From positions 1 through 64,000 of the forward strand of contig CAKQJE010000001.1 of NCBI GenBank assembly GCA_934247225.1: a stretch of 64,000 nucleotides of DNA. Reading direction: 5' to 3'. Made by a program: the position numbers and the translations under genes. Of the stretch, positions 33,450-43,372 are shown one piece after another. Position 1 is the stretch's first letter. Each line of letters starts with the position of its first letter. Source of the DNA: an uncultured Clostridia bacterium. GTDB taxonomy: Bacteria; Bacillota; Clostridia; Christensenellales; Borkfalkiaceae. The notes under the pieces are model-generated. The model was not told the DNA's origin. It saw only the letters and a list, made by a program, of their open reading frames with translations, and searched no databases.

Positions 33450-35942
33450 ATGAAATTATTCGACAAAAAACAATTTAAAAATCCCCCTCGGGAATATTCG
33501 GTTGCTCCGTTCTGGTTTTTAAACGGAGATCTCGACGATAAAGAGCTTAAACGCCAGCTTTTGGAAATGAAAGAAAAAGGCGTGGACGAAGTTATTCTTC
33601 ATTCGAGAAAGGGGTGCGAAATAGAATATCTTTCGGATAAATGGTTTGAAAAAACGAGAGTTATTTTAAACGAGTGCGAAAAACTCGGGCTTACCGCGCT
33701 TATTTATGACGAGGATAATTGGCCGAGCGGTTATGCAGGCGGAAAAGTCGTCGGCGAAAACGAAAATTTTGCGGCGGTTTGTCTTTCCGTCGAGAAAATT
33801 TATCCCGTTATCGGTCAGTACATAACCGTAGAGGATAAGCCGAATACCGAAATCGAATGCGTTATCGCCGCGCACAGTTACGATTATTTCCTCGATATAA
33901 CCGATTACGAAAATAAAAAATGCAAACCGTGGAAATCGGAAACGCTTCTGTGGGAGGTTTACGTTTTCAGAAAGGAAAAATGCGGACATCACCCGGCGTA
34001 TTCGCCATATCCTTACGTCGATTTGCTTAACCCGAACGCTACGAAAGCGTTCGTTAAAAGCACTCACGAAGAGTATAAAAAGAGATTTCCCGATAAGTGG
34101 GGGAGCGTTATCAAGGGCTTTTTCACCGACGAGCCGGGGTTTTATCAGAACTATTTCGAGCAGTGCAAAAACCTTAACACGGTTATCTGGACGAACGATT
34201 TCGCTCAGCGGTTTATAGAAAAGTTCGGTTACGATATTCGTCCGCACCTGTGCTGTTTGTGGCAGGATATGGGCGCTATATCCGTTAAAACAAGGTGCGA
34301 TTATTACGCCGCCGTGGCGGAATTTTATAAAGAAAGCTACTTCGACGTCATTTCCGATTTTCTGAAAAAGGACGGACTTATTCATATCGGACACCTTCAC
34401 AGAGAGGATTTTATCGAGTCGCTCGTACAGACGGAAAGCGATTTCTTCACGGCGATGAGCGCGCTCGACGCTTCGGGAATAGACTGTATCGATAAAAATC
34501 CGAAGAGAATCACCGAAAGGCTCGGCTCTTCCGCCGCGCATGTTTACGATAAAGAAATTTGTTTCAGCGAGACGTTCGGCGGTTTCGGCTGGTCGCTTAC
34601 TCCCGAAAAAATGAAGAGAAAAACCGATTTGCAGTTTGTTCAGGGCATAAATATGCTCGTGCCGCACGCGTTTTTCTATTCTACGGACGGTATAAGAAAA
34701 ACCGAAAGTCCGCCGTCGCTTTTCTTCCAGAACGGGTATTGGAAGTATTTTAAAGAGTACGCCGATTACGTAAAAAGGCTTAGCTATATCGGAAGGACGG
34801 GAGAGTATGCGCCCGACGCGGCGGTGTATTTCCCCGTTAAAACCGCGTGGGCGGAGTTCCGTCCGCTTAGCAGATATACTATTCACGAACTTGACGAAGA
34901 ACTTATCGAACTTACCTGCAATTTAAACGAAAAAGGCGTTTGTTTCGACTTTCTGAACGACTTCGGCGTGGAAACAAAACTCGGCGACGGACGTTCGATC
35001 GAAAGCGAAAAGTCGGGCTATAAGTCGATTATTCTGCCGTTTACTTCGGTAATGAGCGAAAAAACGCTCGCAAAAATCAACGCTTACGCGAGGGGCGGCG
35101 GACTTGTCATATCGCTCGGCAACTTCTGTCCGACGGACGAGGACGGCGAAAAAAGCGAGACTTACGAAAAGATTTTAAGCGAGCTTTGCGCTTCGGAAAA
35201 TTTTGTCGCTTTCAAAAAACACAGGGAGGACGAAGCCGCGGAGTTTCTCGTAAACAAACTCGGTCTTAAACCCGTTTCGGGCGACGATAAAGGAGTGCTT
35301 TTACTCAAAAGAAAAGACGGCTCAGCCGAAATCGATTTCTTTGTGAACGTTACGGACGAGGAGAAACGGTTCGTTATAAAAAGAGACGGTTTTTCGGGCG
35401 CGGAAATTTTAAACGCCGAGAACGGAGACGTTTACCCCGCCGAATATACCGCGGAAAAAGGCGGAATAACGACTGAAATAAATATTCCCGCAAACGGTTC
35501 GGTTATCCTCGCGTTTTCGGGCGAAAGCAAAAAAACTTCGGCGCGGGCGGAAGAAAAAATCATTAAAGACATAACCGAGGGCTGGATCGTTAAGGAAAGC
35601 GGAAAAACCGTTCCCGCCGTAGACTTTTTCGCCGCGGGGAAAGAGAGTTTCTCGGGTGAGGTCGATTTTATCAAAAAAATCACGATCGGAAAACCCGACG
35701 GCAGGATTATTTTAAAGCTCGAAAAGGTCGATACTTACGCGAGCGTTAAAGTAAACGGCAAATTCGCGGGGGCAAGGCTCTGGTCGCCTTACGTTTTCGA
35801 TATAACCGATTGCGTTTTAAGCGGCGCGAACGAAATCGAACTTACGATAGGTTCCACGGAAGAAAACGTTATGACGGGAAGCAATAAAAATTACGGGGTT
35901 TTCGGACGGATAGTCATTTCGGAGATTAAACATAATGGATAA
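33450..35942 (+). CDS. GH106-like intracellular glycoside hydrolase
   Basis: An 830-residue protein without a signal peptide. The N-terminal pattern (PPREYSVAPFWFLNGDLDDKELKRQ, then EVILHSRKGCEIEYLSDKWF, then LTALIYDEDNWPSGYAGG) matches a large family annotated as putative glycosyl hydrolases around GH106 (alpha-L-rhamnosidase). GFFTDEPGF (~225) is a further conserved spot, with Asp-Glu as possible catalytic or metal residues. A flavodoxin-like/glutamine-amidotransferase-like middle (~460-570) and a C-terminal jelly roll (~700-825, DTYASVKVNGKFAG) complete it. It probably trims the imported glycoside in the cytosol. Rhamnose specificity is inference. It is in one operon with the importer. Confidence 0.7.
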   Translation: MKLFDKKQFKNPPREYSVAPFWFLNGDLDDKELKRQLLEMKEKGVDEVILHSRKGCEIEYLSDKWFEKTRVILNECEKLGLTALIYDEDNWPSGYAGGKVVGENENFAAVCLSVEKIYPVIGQYITVEDKPNTEIECVIAAHSYDYFLDITDYENKKCKPWKSETLLWEVYVFRKEKCGHHPAYSPYPYVDLLNPNATKAFVKSTHEEYKKRFPDKWGSVIKGFFTDEPGFYQNYFEQCKNLNTVIWTNDFAQRFIEKFGYDIRPHLCCLWQDMGAISVKTRCDYYAAVAEFYKESYFDVISDFLKKDGLIHIGHLHREDFIESLVQTESDFFTAMSALDASGIDCIDKNPKRITERLGSSAAHVYDKEICFSETFGGFGWSLTPEKMKRKTDLQFVQGINMLVPHAFFYSTDGIRKTESPPSLFFQNGYWKYFKEYADYVKRLSYIGRTGEYAPDAAVYFPVKTAWAEFRPLSRYTIHELDEELIELTCNLNEKGVCFDFLNDFGVETKLGDGRSIESEKSGYKSIILPFTSVMSEKTLAKINAYARGGGLVISLGNFCPTDEDGEKSETYEKILSELCASENFVAFKKHREDEAAEFLVNKLGLKPVSGDDKGVLLLKRKDGSAEIDFFVNVTDEEKRFVIKRDGFSGAEILNAENGDVYPAEYTAEKGGITTEINIPANGSVILAFSGESKKTSARAEEKIIKDITEGWIVKESGKTVPAVDFFAAGKESFSGEVDFIKKITIGKPDGRIILKLEKVDTYASVKVNGKFAGARLWSPYVFDITDCVLSGANEIELTIGSTEENVMTGSNKNYGVFGRIVISEIKHNG
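35019..35031 (+). repeat. TATAAGTCGATTA 13-mer inside a gene
   Basis: Exact copy in the GH106-like gene, encoding Tyr-Lys-Ser-Ile. With two bases on each side it equals the start of the 20-bp match between 47967 and 63619. It may be coincidence through codon use. Confidence 0.5.
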
Positions 35943-37194
35943 AATCAAGGTTATAATCGTCGGCTTCGGCGGAAGAGGTCAGCTTTTCGGCGAATACGCC
36001 GAGGGAAGCGAAAAAACCGAGCTTACGGCTATCGCGGACATAAACGAAGAAGCGAGAGAAAAGGCGATCAAAGAGTTCGGGGTAAAACCCGAAAATTGTT
36101 ATAAAAGCGCGGAAGAAATCTTCGCGCAAGGGAAAATCGCGGACGTCGCGTTCATCTGCACGCAGGATAAGCAGCATTTAAAGCACGCTGTGGCAGCGAT
36201 GAAACTCGGCTACGATATCTGTCTCGAAAAGCCTATCGCGACGACGATGGAGGACTGCGAGGAGATTTTAAGAGTTCAGAAAGAAACGGGAAGAAAGGCG
36301 ATGATCTGTCACGTTCTTCGTTACAGCCCGTTTTATATGAAAATCCGCGAGGTTATAAAAAGCGGCGAAATCGGAGACGTGGTGACGATAAGTCAGACGG
36401 AAAACGTGGCTTATTGGCACGACGCGCATTCTTACGTCCGCGGGGCGTGGAGAAACAAAGAGGAAAGCTCGCCCATGATACTCGCGAAATGCTGTCACGA
36501 TCTCGATATAATTTTCTGGCTTTTAGGCAAAAAATGCAAAAAAGTTTCGTCGTTCGGCGATTTGTATTACTTCAAGAAAGAAAACGCTCCCAAGGGCAGC
36601 GCGGACAGATGTTTCCGTTGCCCCGAAAACGTTAAAAAAGATTGTCCTTACGACGCGTTCAAGATTTATAACGACATTTACAAAGCGTATAATCCGATTC
36701 TGGGCAACGCTATGGATTTCCGCGGCACGAGAAAGGAATATATCGACGAACTGCTTTCCGACGAAAAATATCCTTACGGCAGATGCGTTTTCAGATGCGA
36801 TAACGACGTTGTCGATCATCAGGTCGTGAATATGCTTTTCGAGGGCAACGTTACGGCTCAGCTCACGATGACGGCGTTTTCCAAAGAATGTCACAGATGC
36901 ATAAAAGTTCACGGCACGCTCGGCGAAATGGTTGCCGATATGGAAGAAAATTCCATACTCGTTAAACCTTTCAGATCCGACGATTACGTCATCGATATCA
37001 CGAAAATCGCTACCGATCTTTCCGTCCACGGCGGCGGAGACAAGCTTCTTTTCGAGGATTTCGTTTCTTACGTTCAAGGCGGCGCGCCCACGGAAACGAG
37101 AACTACGCTCGAAGACAGTTTGATTTCGCACAGAATGAGCTTCGCGGCGGAAGAATCGAGACTTTCGGGCGGAAAACCGATAGATATCCGATAA
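35935..37194 (+). CDS. Gfo/Idh/MocA-family oxidoreductase 1
   Basis: A 419-residue NAD(P)-dependent sugar oxidoreductase. A Rossmann domain lies at ~1-125 with VIIVGFGGRGQLFG, and the catalytic Lys is in CLEKPIATT. The C-terminal alpha/beta domain has KCCHDLDIIFWL. A Cys-rich insert (CFRCPENVKKDCPYDAF, ~223-239) is typical of one subfamily and may bind metal or stabilise the subunit. It likely oxidises or reduces a hydroxyl of the released sugar in the cytosol. It overlaps the GH106-like gene by 8 nt. A close paralogue lies at 40466; keeping two suggests consecutive or mirror-image steps. Confidence 0.85.
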   Translation: MDKIKVIIVGFGGRGQLFGEYAEGSEKTELTAIADINEEAREKAIKEFGVKPENCYKSAEEIFAQGKIADVAFICTQDKQHLKHAVAAMKLGYDICLEKPIATTMEDCEEILRVQKETGRKAMICHVLRYSPFYMKIREVIKSGEIGDVVTISQTENVAYWHDAHSYVRGAWRNKEESSPMILAKCCHDLDIIFWLLGKKCKKVSSFGDLYYFKKENAPKGSADRCFRCPENVKKDCPYDAFKIYNDIYKAYNPILGNAMDFRGTRKEYIDELLSDEKYPYGRCVFRCDNDVVDHQVVNMLFEGNVTAQLTMTAFSKECHRCIKVHGTLGEMVADMEENSILVKPFRSDDYVIDITKIATDLSVHGGGDKLLFEDFVSYVQGGAPTETRTTLEDSLISHRMSFAAEESRLSGGKPIDIR

Positions 37195-37204
37195 TTTTAC
37201 GAAT

Positions 37205-39196
37205 ATGAAAAAGGCTTACGGGAAACTGAAATCGTTGTATTTTATCGGCGATATGTCGGTTTCATACACTTTAAAATCGGACGATATAACTAATGGGGCG
37301 AAACCGCAAGGTACGCCCTATCTTTCGAGAAAGGGTTTTTTCGACGAAAACGGAATAAACGCCGAAACGAAGAGTCGGCTTACGGTTTCGGAAAAATACG
37401 GCGGTTTCGTCGTCGAACTCAAAACGACGGTAGCCGCGGCGGAGGACGATCTGTCGGAATTCGGGCTTAATCTGCCGCTTAAATTTATGGGCAAGAAGAA
37501 TTGCGGAGGGTGGAAAAAGCAATATCTTTTCAATTCACCTTATAATTCTTCGGACAACAAACACATTTTTTGCTATCTCACAAACCCCGAGGGGAAAAAT
37601 CTGCTCATATTGTCATTGGGAAAAGCCGACGGCTGGAAAATGGATTATTCCCTTTTTTCGGGCGGGCAGTTTTTCGATAATCTGAAATTTCTTGCTTCTT
37701 TCGACAGGGCGTATAAATCTTCCGATAAAAGACATAAGGCGAGCGAAAACAGGCGTCTGAAACTTCTTTTTCTGCCTGTTTCTTCTTATGAAGAAGCGAT
37801 AGAGAAAGTTTCGGAAATCAAAAAGCTTCCCGTGGCATTCTATAAGCAAAGCTACGTTAAGCTCGGCGAAAAACTTAAAATTTACGTTTGCGGCGATTTC
37901 GATTACGTCCGCATAGGCGGCGAAAAATTTAAAAATCTCGGCGGCTATGCGGTGGTCGAACCGAAACGCGAAGGGCTTTTAACCGTTGTGCCTTATAAAG
38001 GGAAAAAGAAGGGGCTTGACACGATTATATACGCCTATAAGTCGATTAACGAGCTTTTTAAGAAGTCAATGTATAGCGTGAGCGAAGAGGATTTAGCCAC
38101 CGGCGACGGGAACTTATGCGAATGGAAATGTTATGTTTCGGCGATTCTGAGATATATGCGGAAATTCGGCAAAAGCAGAACTCTTGCGAAAAAAATCAAA
38201 GGCGCGTTAAACCTTATAACCGAACGCGACGAAAATAAAGCGAAGGACAGAGAGACGATTTTTTATAAAGCGAGAAACGGTTATCCCGCGTACAACGTTT
38301 TCAATTCGAACAGAGTTCAGGAGCAGTTTTTCGGGATAGGCATTCTTCTCGACGCATATAAGGTTTTCGGAACAAAAAAGTATCTCAATTACGCCGTTAA
38401 GGCTACGGACTCCGTTTTAAAACATCATCTTTCAAAAGACGGCGCGATCGAAACCTTTATGGAATGGTCGAAAAAAATCGAGGATTACACGACGGTTTGT
38501 TGCCTTATCATCCCCGTTATCGAACTTGCGGAGTTTCTGAAAGACAAAATGCCGAAAAAATCGGAAACGTATTATTCGGCGGTTCGGAAAATGGCTCGGC
38601 ACGTTTACACGCGCGGGATTTCTTTCCCGACGGAAACGCTTGACCAAAGCGAGTCCGAACCGTTTATCGAAGAGGGGAGTATGTCCTGTTCCGCGCTCAC
38701 GCTGTTGTATTTTTGCGCAAAAGTCGAGAAAAACGACGAATATATCGCGCGCGCGAAGGAAATTCTGGATATTCACGACAGCTGGGTCATAAAAGCTCAC
38801 AAAGCGCCTATGTTTTTCAGCTCGCTTCGGTGGTGGGAAACTAAATGGGAGGGCGATAAGGACGGCAACGCGCTCTGTTGCGGTCACGCCTGGACGATCT
38901 GGCGCGCAGAAGCGGACTATTGGTATTACGTTGTAACCGGAGATAAAACATATCTTGAAAAAGCCCGGAACGGCTATATGAGCAACCTTTCCAAAATCGA
39001 CCGCAAAGGCAGAAGTTACGCCTGCTATCAGCCCGATTATATCACGGGCGGCGGATTTACGGATAATTCTTCCGGTGTGGAATTTCGCATAGTAAACGGA
39101 TTTCCGAGGCAAACGGACAGCGGCTTGTCGCGTTACGTATGGACGAGATTGACCTCGTGCGAAGGACTTTTCGACGGGGAGGAAAACCCGAAATGA
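37205..39196 (+). CDS. Probable (alpha/alpha)-barrel carbohydrate-active protein
   Basis: A 663-residue cytosolic protein I cannot place in a named family. Residues ~1-290 look beta-rich. Residues ~300-650 are helical with aromatic, six-hairpin-like spacing (GYPAYNVFNSNRVQEQFFGIG, LDAYKVFGTKKYLNYA, CCGHAWTIWRAEADYWYYVVTGD), the general look of alpha/alpha-toroid hydrolases or lyases such as GH88, GH105 and GH127. Candidate acids exist (ETFMEW, SESEPFIEEGS), but no signature is certain. Its place between an oxidoreductase and a GH37-like enzyme, with a 4-nt overlap to the latter, indicates a role in glycan breakdown. The ribosome site is weak. Confidence 0.5.
   Translation: MKKAYGKLKSLYFIGDMSVSYTLKSDDITNGAKPQGTPYLSRKGFFDENGINAETKSRLTVSEKYGGFVVELKTTVAAAEDDLSEFGLNLPLKFMGKKNCGGWKKQYLFNSPYNSSDNKHIFCYLTNPEGKNLLILSLGKADGWKMDYSLFSGGQFFDNLKFLASFDRAYKSSDKRHKASENRRLKLLFLPVSSYEEAIEKVSEIKKLPVAFYKQSYVKLGEKLKIYVCGDFDYVRIGGEKFKNLGGYAVVEPKREGLLTVVPYKGKKKGLDTIIYAYKSINELFKKSMYSVSEEDLATGDGNLCEWKCYVSAILRYMRKFGKSRTLAKKIKGALNLITERDENKAKDRETIFYKARNGYPAYNVFNSNRVQEQFFGIGILLDAYKVFGTKKYLNYAVKATDSVLKHHLSKDGAIETFMEWSKKIEDYTTVCCLIIPVIELAEFLKDKMPKKSETYYSAVRKMARHVYTRGISFPTETLDQSESEPFIEEGSMSCSALTLLYFCAKVEKNDEYIARAKEILDIHDSWVIKAHKAPMFFSSLRWWETKWEGDKDGNALCCGHAWTIWRAEADYWYYVVTGDKTYLEKARNGYMSNLSKIDRKGRSYACYQPDYITGGGFTDNSSGVEFRIVNGFPRQTDSGLSRYVWTRLTSCEGLFDGEENPK
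38036..38048 (+). repeat. TATAAGTCGATTA 13-mer inside a gene
   Basis: Exact copy in the gene at 37205, again read as Tyr-Lys-Ser-Ile in frame. Confidence 0.5.
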
Positions 39197-40410
39197 TAAA
39201 CGAAACTCACGAATATATAGTAAACGGTTGGGGAAAAGCGGTTATAGCTCCCGAAAACGCGGAAACGCCTTCGCTTTACGTTAAACCTTTCGTGCCGCCA
39301 TGCATAAACGGACCTTTTAAGGTTTTGTTTTATTGGGATACGTATTTCACGAACAAGGGGCTTATCGCAGACGGGCGAAAAGAGGACGCGAAAAACAACG
39401 CGGAAAACCTTTTGAATTCCGTGGAAAAATTCGGGTTTGTTCCGAACGCGATAAGCGAGCATTTGTCAAAGTTCTGTTCGCAGCCGCCTTATCTTCATTT
39501 TATCGTTAAGGACGTTTACGAGGCTTTCGGCGACGAGAAATGGCTCGAAAAGGCTTATTTTACGCTTAAAAAAGAATACTTGTTCTGGCAGACCGAGCGC
39601 GCGGGATACGACGGACTTAACAGGCATTTTCATCATAAGTTGCCCGAAAAGGAGCTTCTCGATTACTACGGCTACGTTGCGGGCGAAAGGCTCAATTTAT
39701 CCGAGGAAAAGACAAAGGAAGAAAAGTGCGCTTTGGCGGAAAACTTTATCGCCGTTGCGGAATCGGGTATGGATTGGACTCCGCGTTTCGGTTTCGACGG
39801 GGCGAGTATTCTGCCCGTCGATTTAAACGCTAATCTTTACGGCGCGGAGCAAGATCTTTTCGAATGGTCGAAAAAATTCGAGCCTTGCGAGGCGGAGAGG
39901 TTTTCTCGGGCGTTAAAGCTCAGAAAAGAAAAAATGAATAAATATATGACCGGCGGCGACGGTCTGCTTCACGATTACAATTTCGTTTCGGGAAAGAAAA
40001 CGGAGCTTGATTTCAGTGGTATGTTTATGCCGTTCGTCGTCGGGCTATGCGACGACAAAACCGCGTTTAATCGGCTTATAGACCGACTTTTTAAGCCTCA
40101 CGGCGTGATTTGCGTTGAAAAAACCGAGCAAAAAACAGTCTATCAGTGGGGATATCCGAACAGCTGGGCGCCCGATAACTTTCTTGCATACGAAGCGGCA
40201 AAAGCCGTCGGGGAGATGGGAAAAGCCGAGGAAATCGCAAGAACTTATCTTAAAACGGTTTCCGAGGAGTTCGCGAAAAGCGGCAGACTTTGGGAAAAGT
40301 ACGACGGCGAAAAGGGCGGCGCGGCTACGGTGAACGAGTACGACGTCCCCGAAATGCTCGGCTGGACTGCGGGCGTTTTCGAATATTTTTATAAAGAACT
40401 CGGGTTTTAA
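39193..40410 (+). CDS. GH37 trehalase-like glycoside hydrolase
   Basis: A 405-residue cytosolic enzyme. The ATG at 39193 overlaps the preceding stop by 4 nt and follows GGGGAGGA. Three spots match the trehalase family: FYWDTYFTNKGL (signature 1 region), AESGMDWTPRF (the ESGWDWS-like catalytic Asp region) and YQWGYPNSWAP (signature 2 type). It is shorter than classical trehalases (~500-550), so it is a GH37 relative, and trehalose need not be the substrate. It would hydrolyse an alpha-glucoside-type bond by inversion. It belongs to the glycan operon. Confidence 0.75.
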   Translation: MINETHEYIVNGWGKAVIAPENAETPSLYVKPFVPPCINGPFKVLFYWDTYFTNKGLIADGRKEDAKNNAENLLNSVEKFGFVPNAISEHLSKFCSQPPYLHFIVKDVYEAFGDEKWLEKAYFTLKKEYLFWQTERAGYDGLNRHFHHKLPEKELLDYYGYVAGERLNLSEEKTKEEKCALAENFIAVAESGMDWTPRFGFDGASILPVDLNANLYGAEQDLFEWSKKFEPCEAERFSRALKLRKEKMNKYMTGGDGLLHDYNFVSGKKTELDFSGMFMPFVVGLCDDKTAFNRLIDRLFKPHGVICVEKTEQKTVYQWGYPNSWAPDNFLAYEAAKAVGEMGKAEEIARTYLKTVSEEFAKSGRLWEKYDGEKGGAATVNEYDVPEMLGWTAGVFEYFYKELGF

Positions 40411-40465
40411 CGTTTTACGGGAATTACGAGGAAAATGCGGATGAAAAATACCGCGAAGGAGAAAT

Positions 40466-41695
40466 ATGACAAAGAAAATCGTTATTTTAGGACTTGGGGC
40501 GAGAGGTAAGATTTACGCGCGTTTTGCCGCGGCTTATCCCGATAAATTCGTGATTGCGGCTATTATCGAAAATGCGGAAAGAAATATCGCTTACGCGAAA
40601 GAACATTATCCGAATGTGCCTCTATATGTCGATTATCGCGACTTTTTGAAAGATAAAATAGCCTCGGACATAGTCGCCGTATGCACGCAGGACGACGGGC
40701 ATAAGGAACATTCGATTGCTTTTATGAAAGCGGGATACGATTTGCTTTTGGAAAAGCCGATCGCGAACACCGAGGAGGACTGTCTCGAAATTTACAAGGC
40801 GAGCAAAGCTTACGGCAGAAAGGTTATCGTTTGCCACGTTTTAAGATACACGCCGTTTTATTCTGCGGTTAAAAAAGTCGTCGAAAGCGGGCGGCTCGGG
40901 AATATTATAACGATAAGCGCGAGCGAAAACGTCGGGTATTTTCATCAGGCGCACAGTTTTGTCAGAGGTCCCTGGCGGAACAAAGAGCAGAGTTCGCCTA
41001 TGATACTCGCGAAATGTTGTCACGATATGGATATTCTGCGGTGGATCATCGGCGAAAAATGTCTTTCGGTTTCCTCGATAGGCGAGCTTAGTTTTTTCAA
41101 TAAGGCGCACGCGCCCGAGGGGGCGGCGGCGTATTGTTCCGATTGTAAGCTGAAAGATTGCATTTATAATGCACAAAAATTGTATCTTACGGATTTTTCG
41201 AGAGAATTTGCCGCTTATTTCAATTCCGAAGAACCGACGGACGAAAATATACTCAAAAATCTTCGCCGTTCGCAGTACGACAGATGCGTTTTCGGTTGCG
41301 ATAACGACGTGGTGGATCACGAGGTTACGATTTTGCAGTTCGATAAAGGCATAACCGCCTGCCACTCGATGACGGCTTTCAGTAAAAAGATTTACAGAGA
41401 TCTCAAAATCCACGGAACGAAAGCCGAGCTTGCAGGCAGTATCGAGGGCGGAAGCTTCGAAATAAGAGAATTCGGCGGCGAAACGGAAGTCGTTAATATC
41501 GACACGAGCGCGGCGAACGTCGGCGGGCATATGGGCGGAGATTATTATATGATGAATAGTCTATATAAAGAGCTTAACGGCGAAAAAGCCGACGGCATAA
41601 CTTATCTCGACGTGTCGGTGGATAGTCATCTTATGGCTTTCGCGGCGGAAAAATCGAGGCTTTGCGGCGGAAAGCCCGTTAAAATCGAGAAGTAA
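40466..41695 (+). CDS. Gfo/Idh/MocA-family oxidoreductase 2
   Basis: A 409-residue paralogue of the product of 35935, collinear over its whole length: VILGLGARGKIYA in the Rossmann loop, LLEKPIANTEEDC with the catalytic Lys, the shared AKCCHDMDILRWI and the Cys insert CSDCKLKDCIYNAQKLY. NAD(P)-dependent redox chemistry on a sugar or inositol is expected. AAGGAG precedes the ATG. It ends the operon; a strong terminator follows. Confidence 0.85.
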   Translation: MTKKIVILGLGARGKIYARFAAAYPDKFVIAAIIENAERNIAYAKEHYPNVPLYVDYRDFLKDKIASDIVAVCTQDDGHKEHSIAFMKAGYDLLLEKPIANTEEDCLEIYKASKAYGRKVIVCHVLRYTPFYSAVKKVVESGRLGNIITISASENVGYFHQAHSFVRGPWRNKEQSSPMILAKCCHDMDILRWIIGEKCLSVSSIGELSFFNKAHAPEGAAAYCSDCKLKDCIYNAQKLYLTDFSREFAAYFNSEEPTDENILKNLRRSQYDRCVFGCDNDVVDHEVTILQFDKGITACHSMTAFSKKIYRDLKIHGTKAELAGSIEGGSFEIREFGGETEVVNIDTSAANVGGHMGGDYYMMNSLYKELNGEKADGITYLDVSVDSHLMAFAAEKSRLCGGKPVKIEK

Positions 41696-41758
41696 TTCGA
41701 AGCGAAAGAATTTATCGGTGTATAATGTATCGATTATCGGTTGCCGATCGATATAAGG

Positions 41759-41798
41759 AGCGCCCCGAAACCGTTCGGTTTCGGGGCGCGTTTTTTGT
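41759..41798 (+). terminator. Terminator of the glycan operon
   Basis: GCGCCCCGAAACCG, TT loop, CGGTTTCGGGGCGC (41760-41789), then GTTTTTTG. A nearly perfect stem of 14 bp. Confidence 0.9.
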
Positions 41799-41823
41799 TT
41801 TTTGTTTTGTGTTTTTACGGTTG

Positions 41824-41886
41824 TCCTCTTCCGTCTTTTGCCCGCTTGCGCGTGCAAAATCCACCTTTTTCAAGGGGAGAAAGCAA
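41824..41886 (+). repeat. Structured intergenic repeat, copy 9
   Basis: Hairpin 1 as in copy 8 (TTTTGCCCGC-TTGC-GCGTGCAAAA). Hairpin 2 is degenerate (CCTTTTTCAAGGGGAGAAAGC). It lies between the convergent oxidoreductase and MATE genes. Confidence 0.7.
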
Positions 41887-41896
41887 GGCGGAAAGG

Positions 41897-43348
41897 TTAA
41901 TATTTCTGCCTTATTATGTTTTTAAATAAAGGAATTAGAAGCAACAGGGAAGCGAGCGTCCAGGCTCCCGGGTCGGCAAAACAAAGGCCTATAAACGCCG
42001 CGGACGAAGCCGCGGACGTAATCGCTCCGCCGTTTATTATCGCGGGGAGAAAAACGCAGATGAGTATTCTCGCCGTAAGTTCCATAATTCCCGCACCGAG
42101 AACGAATCCCGATTTGCAAATTCCCTGAACCGCGCTTCTGACGACGATAAGCACTCCGAGCATAAAATACATCGCAAAATCGACGTAAACGTAAATATTT
42201 CCGAACTTTACAGACTCCGCGGTTATTTTTTCCGCGCTCATAAAGATATATTGATACGCCCCGACGATCGATAACGCAAGCCCCGCGCCGAGACATAAAA
42301 CGTAAATCGCGAGCGTAATTATAAGCGATTGCAAAGTGCCTTTTTTAATGGCTTCGTAATTCCCTTTTCCGTAGTTTTGCGCGTTGAAACCGAGAATCGC
42401 CGCGCCGAGTCCGTTATAAAACGACATAAGGAAATTTATGAGCTTGTTAGCCGCGCCGAAACCGTTCTGAGCGGGGGCGAGGGGAAGCATAATTCCGTTT
42501 TTATCTATGTCGAATTTAACCACGCCGCCTTGCATAACGATAATTCCTATCGCGAGAATGGAAAATTGAAGTCCGAGCGGCAAGCCTTGTTTGAGGTGTG
42601 CGATAAGCTCGCCGATCGAACATTTAAAATCGTCCTTTTTAAGCCTCAGCGACTTATATTTTATCATAGTGTACGCAAAGCACCCCGCCATACTTAAAAA
42701 CTGCGTTATGACGGTCGCCGCCGCCGCTCCCGCGGGACCGGATTTCAAAACGGCGAGGAAAAATATGTCGAGCGCGACGTTTATAGCCGTGGAAATAACG
42801 AGGAAAATAAGCGGAGTAAGCGAGTCTCCGTAAGCTCTTAAAATTCCGCAGATAAAGTTGTAACCCATCTGGGTTATAATTCCTAAAAAAATCACGAAGC
42901 AATAGGAGTACGCCGCGTCGTAAACCTCTTTGTTGGTCGGGGTTACGTTTATGACGCTTAAAAGCCACGGCAAAAGAATTATCGATAAAACGGTGAGAAC
43001 GATCGAAACGGCGATTGTCAGATAAATCTGCGCGGCGAAAGATTTCCTTACCGATTTTTCGTCTTTAAGCCCCACGCGCTTGGCGGTTATAACGCTGAAA
43101 CCCGATGTGCAGCCGAAAGCGAATTGCAGGAAAATAAATGTTAAAGGGAACGTGTCGTTTACCCCCGCGACCTGCCCCGCGGTTAAAGTCTGACCGCAGA
43201 TTATCGCGTCGGTTAAAACATAAATCTGTTGCAGGAAATAAGACAGCATTATCGGCGCGCCGTATAGTAAGAGCACCTTCCACGGGCTGCCTTTCGTAAG
43301 GTCTACGGGCTTCGATAAATTTTTGAAAAAAGACTTTTCGTTTGCCAT
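41897..43348 (-). CDS. MATE-family efflux transporter
   Basis: A 483-residue membrane protein with about twelve helices in two homologous halves. The N-terminus PWKVLLLYGAPIMLSYFLQQIYVLTDAIICG matches the MatE domain of NorM/DinF-like transporters, as does the second-half segment FNAQNYGKGNYEAIKKG. It exports cationic or lipophilic compounds against Na+ or H+; the substrate cannot be inferred. The ribosome site is poor (AAGGT) and a long hairpin lies in the presumed leader. It converges with the glycan operon. Confidence 0.85.
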   Translation of the reverse strand: MANEKSFFKNLSKPVDLTKGSPWKVLLLYGAPIMLSYFLQQIYVLTDAIICGQTLTAGQVAGVNDTFPLTFIFLQFAFGCTSGFSVITAKRVGLKDEKSVRKSFAAQIYLTIAVSIVLTVLSIILLPWLLSVINVTPTNKEVYDAAYSYCFVIFLGIITQMGYNFICGILRAYGDSLTPLIFLVISTAINVALDIFFLAVLKSGPAGAAAATVITQFLSMAGCFAYTMIKYKSLRLKKDDFKCSIGELIAHLKQGLPLGLQFSILAIGIIVMQGGVVKFDIDKNGIMLPLAPAQNGFGAANKLINFLMSFYNGLGAAILGFNAQNYGKGNYEAIKKGTLQSLIITLAIYVLCLGAGLALSIVGAYQYIFMSAEKITAESVKFGNIYVYVDFAMYFMLGVLIVVRSAVQGICKSGFVLGAGIMELTARILICVFLPAIINGGAITSAASSAAFIGLCFADPGAWTLASLLLLIPLFKNIIRQKY

Positions 43349-43372
43349 AAAATTTTACCTTGTGTGCATTCT

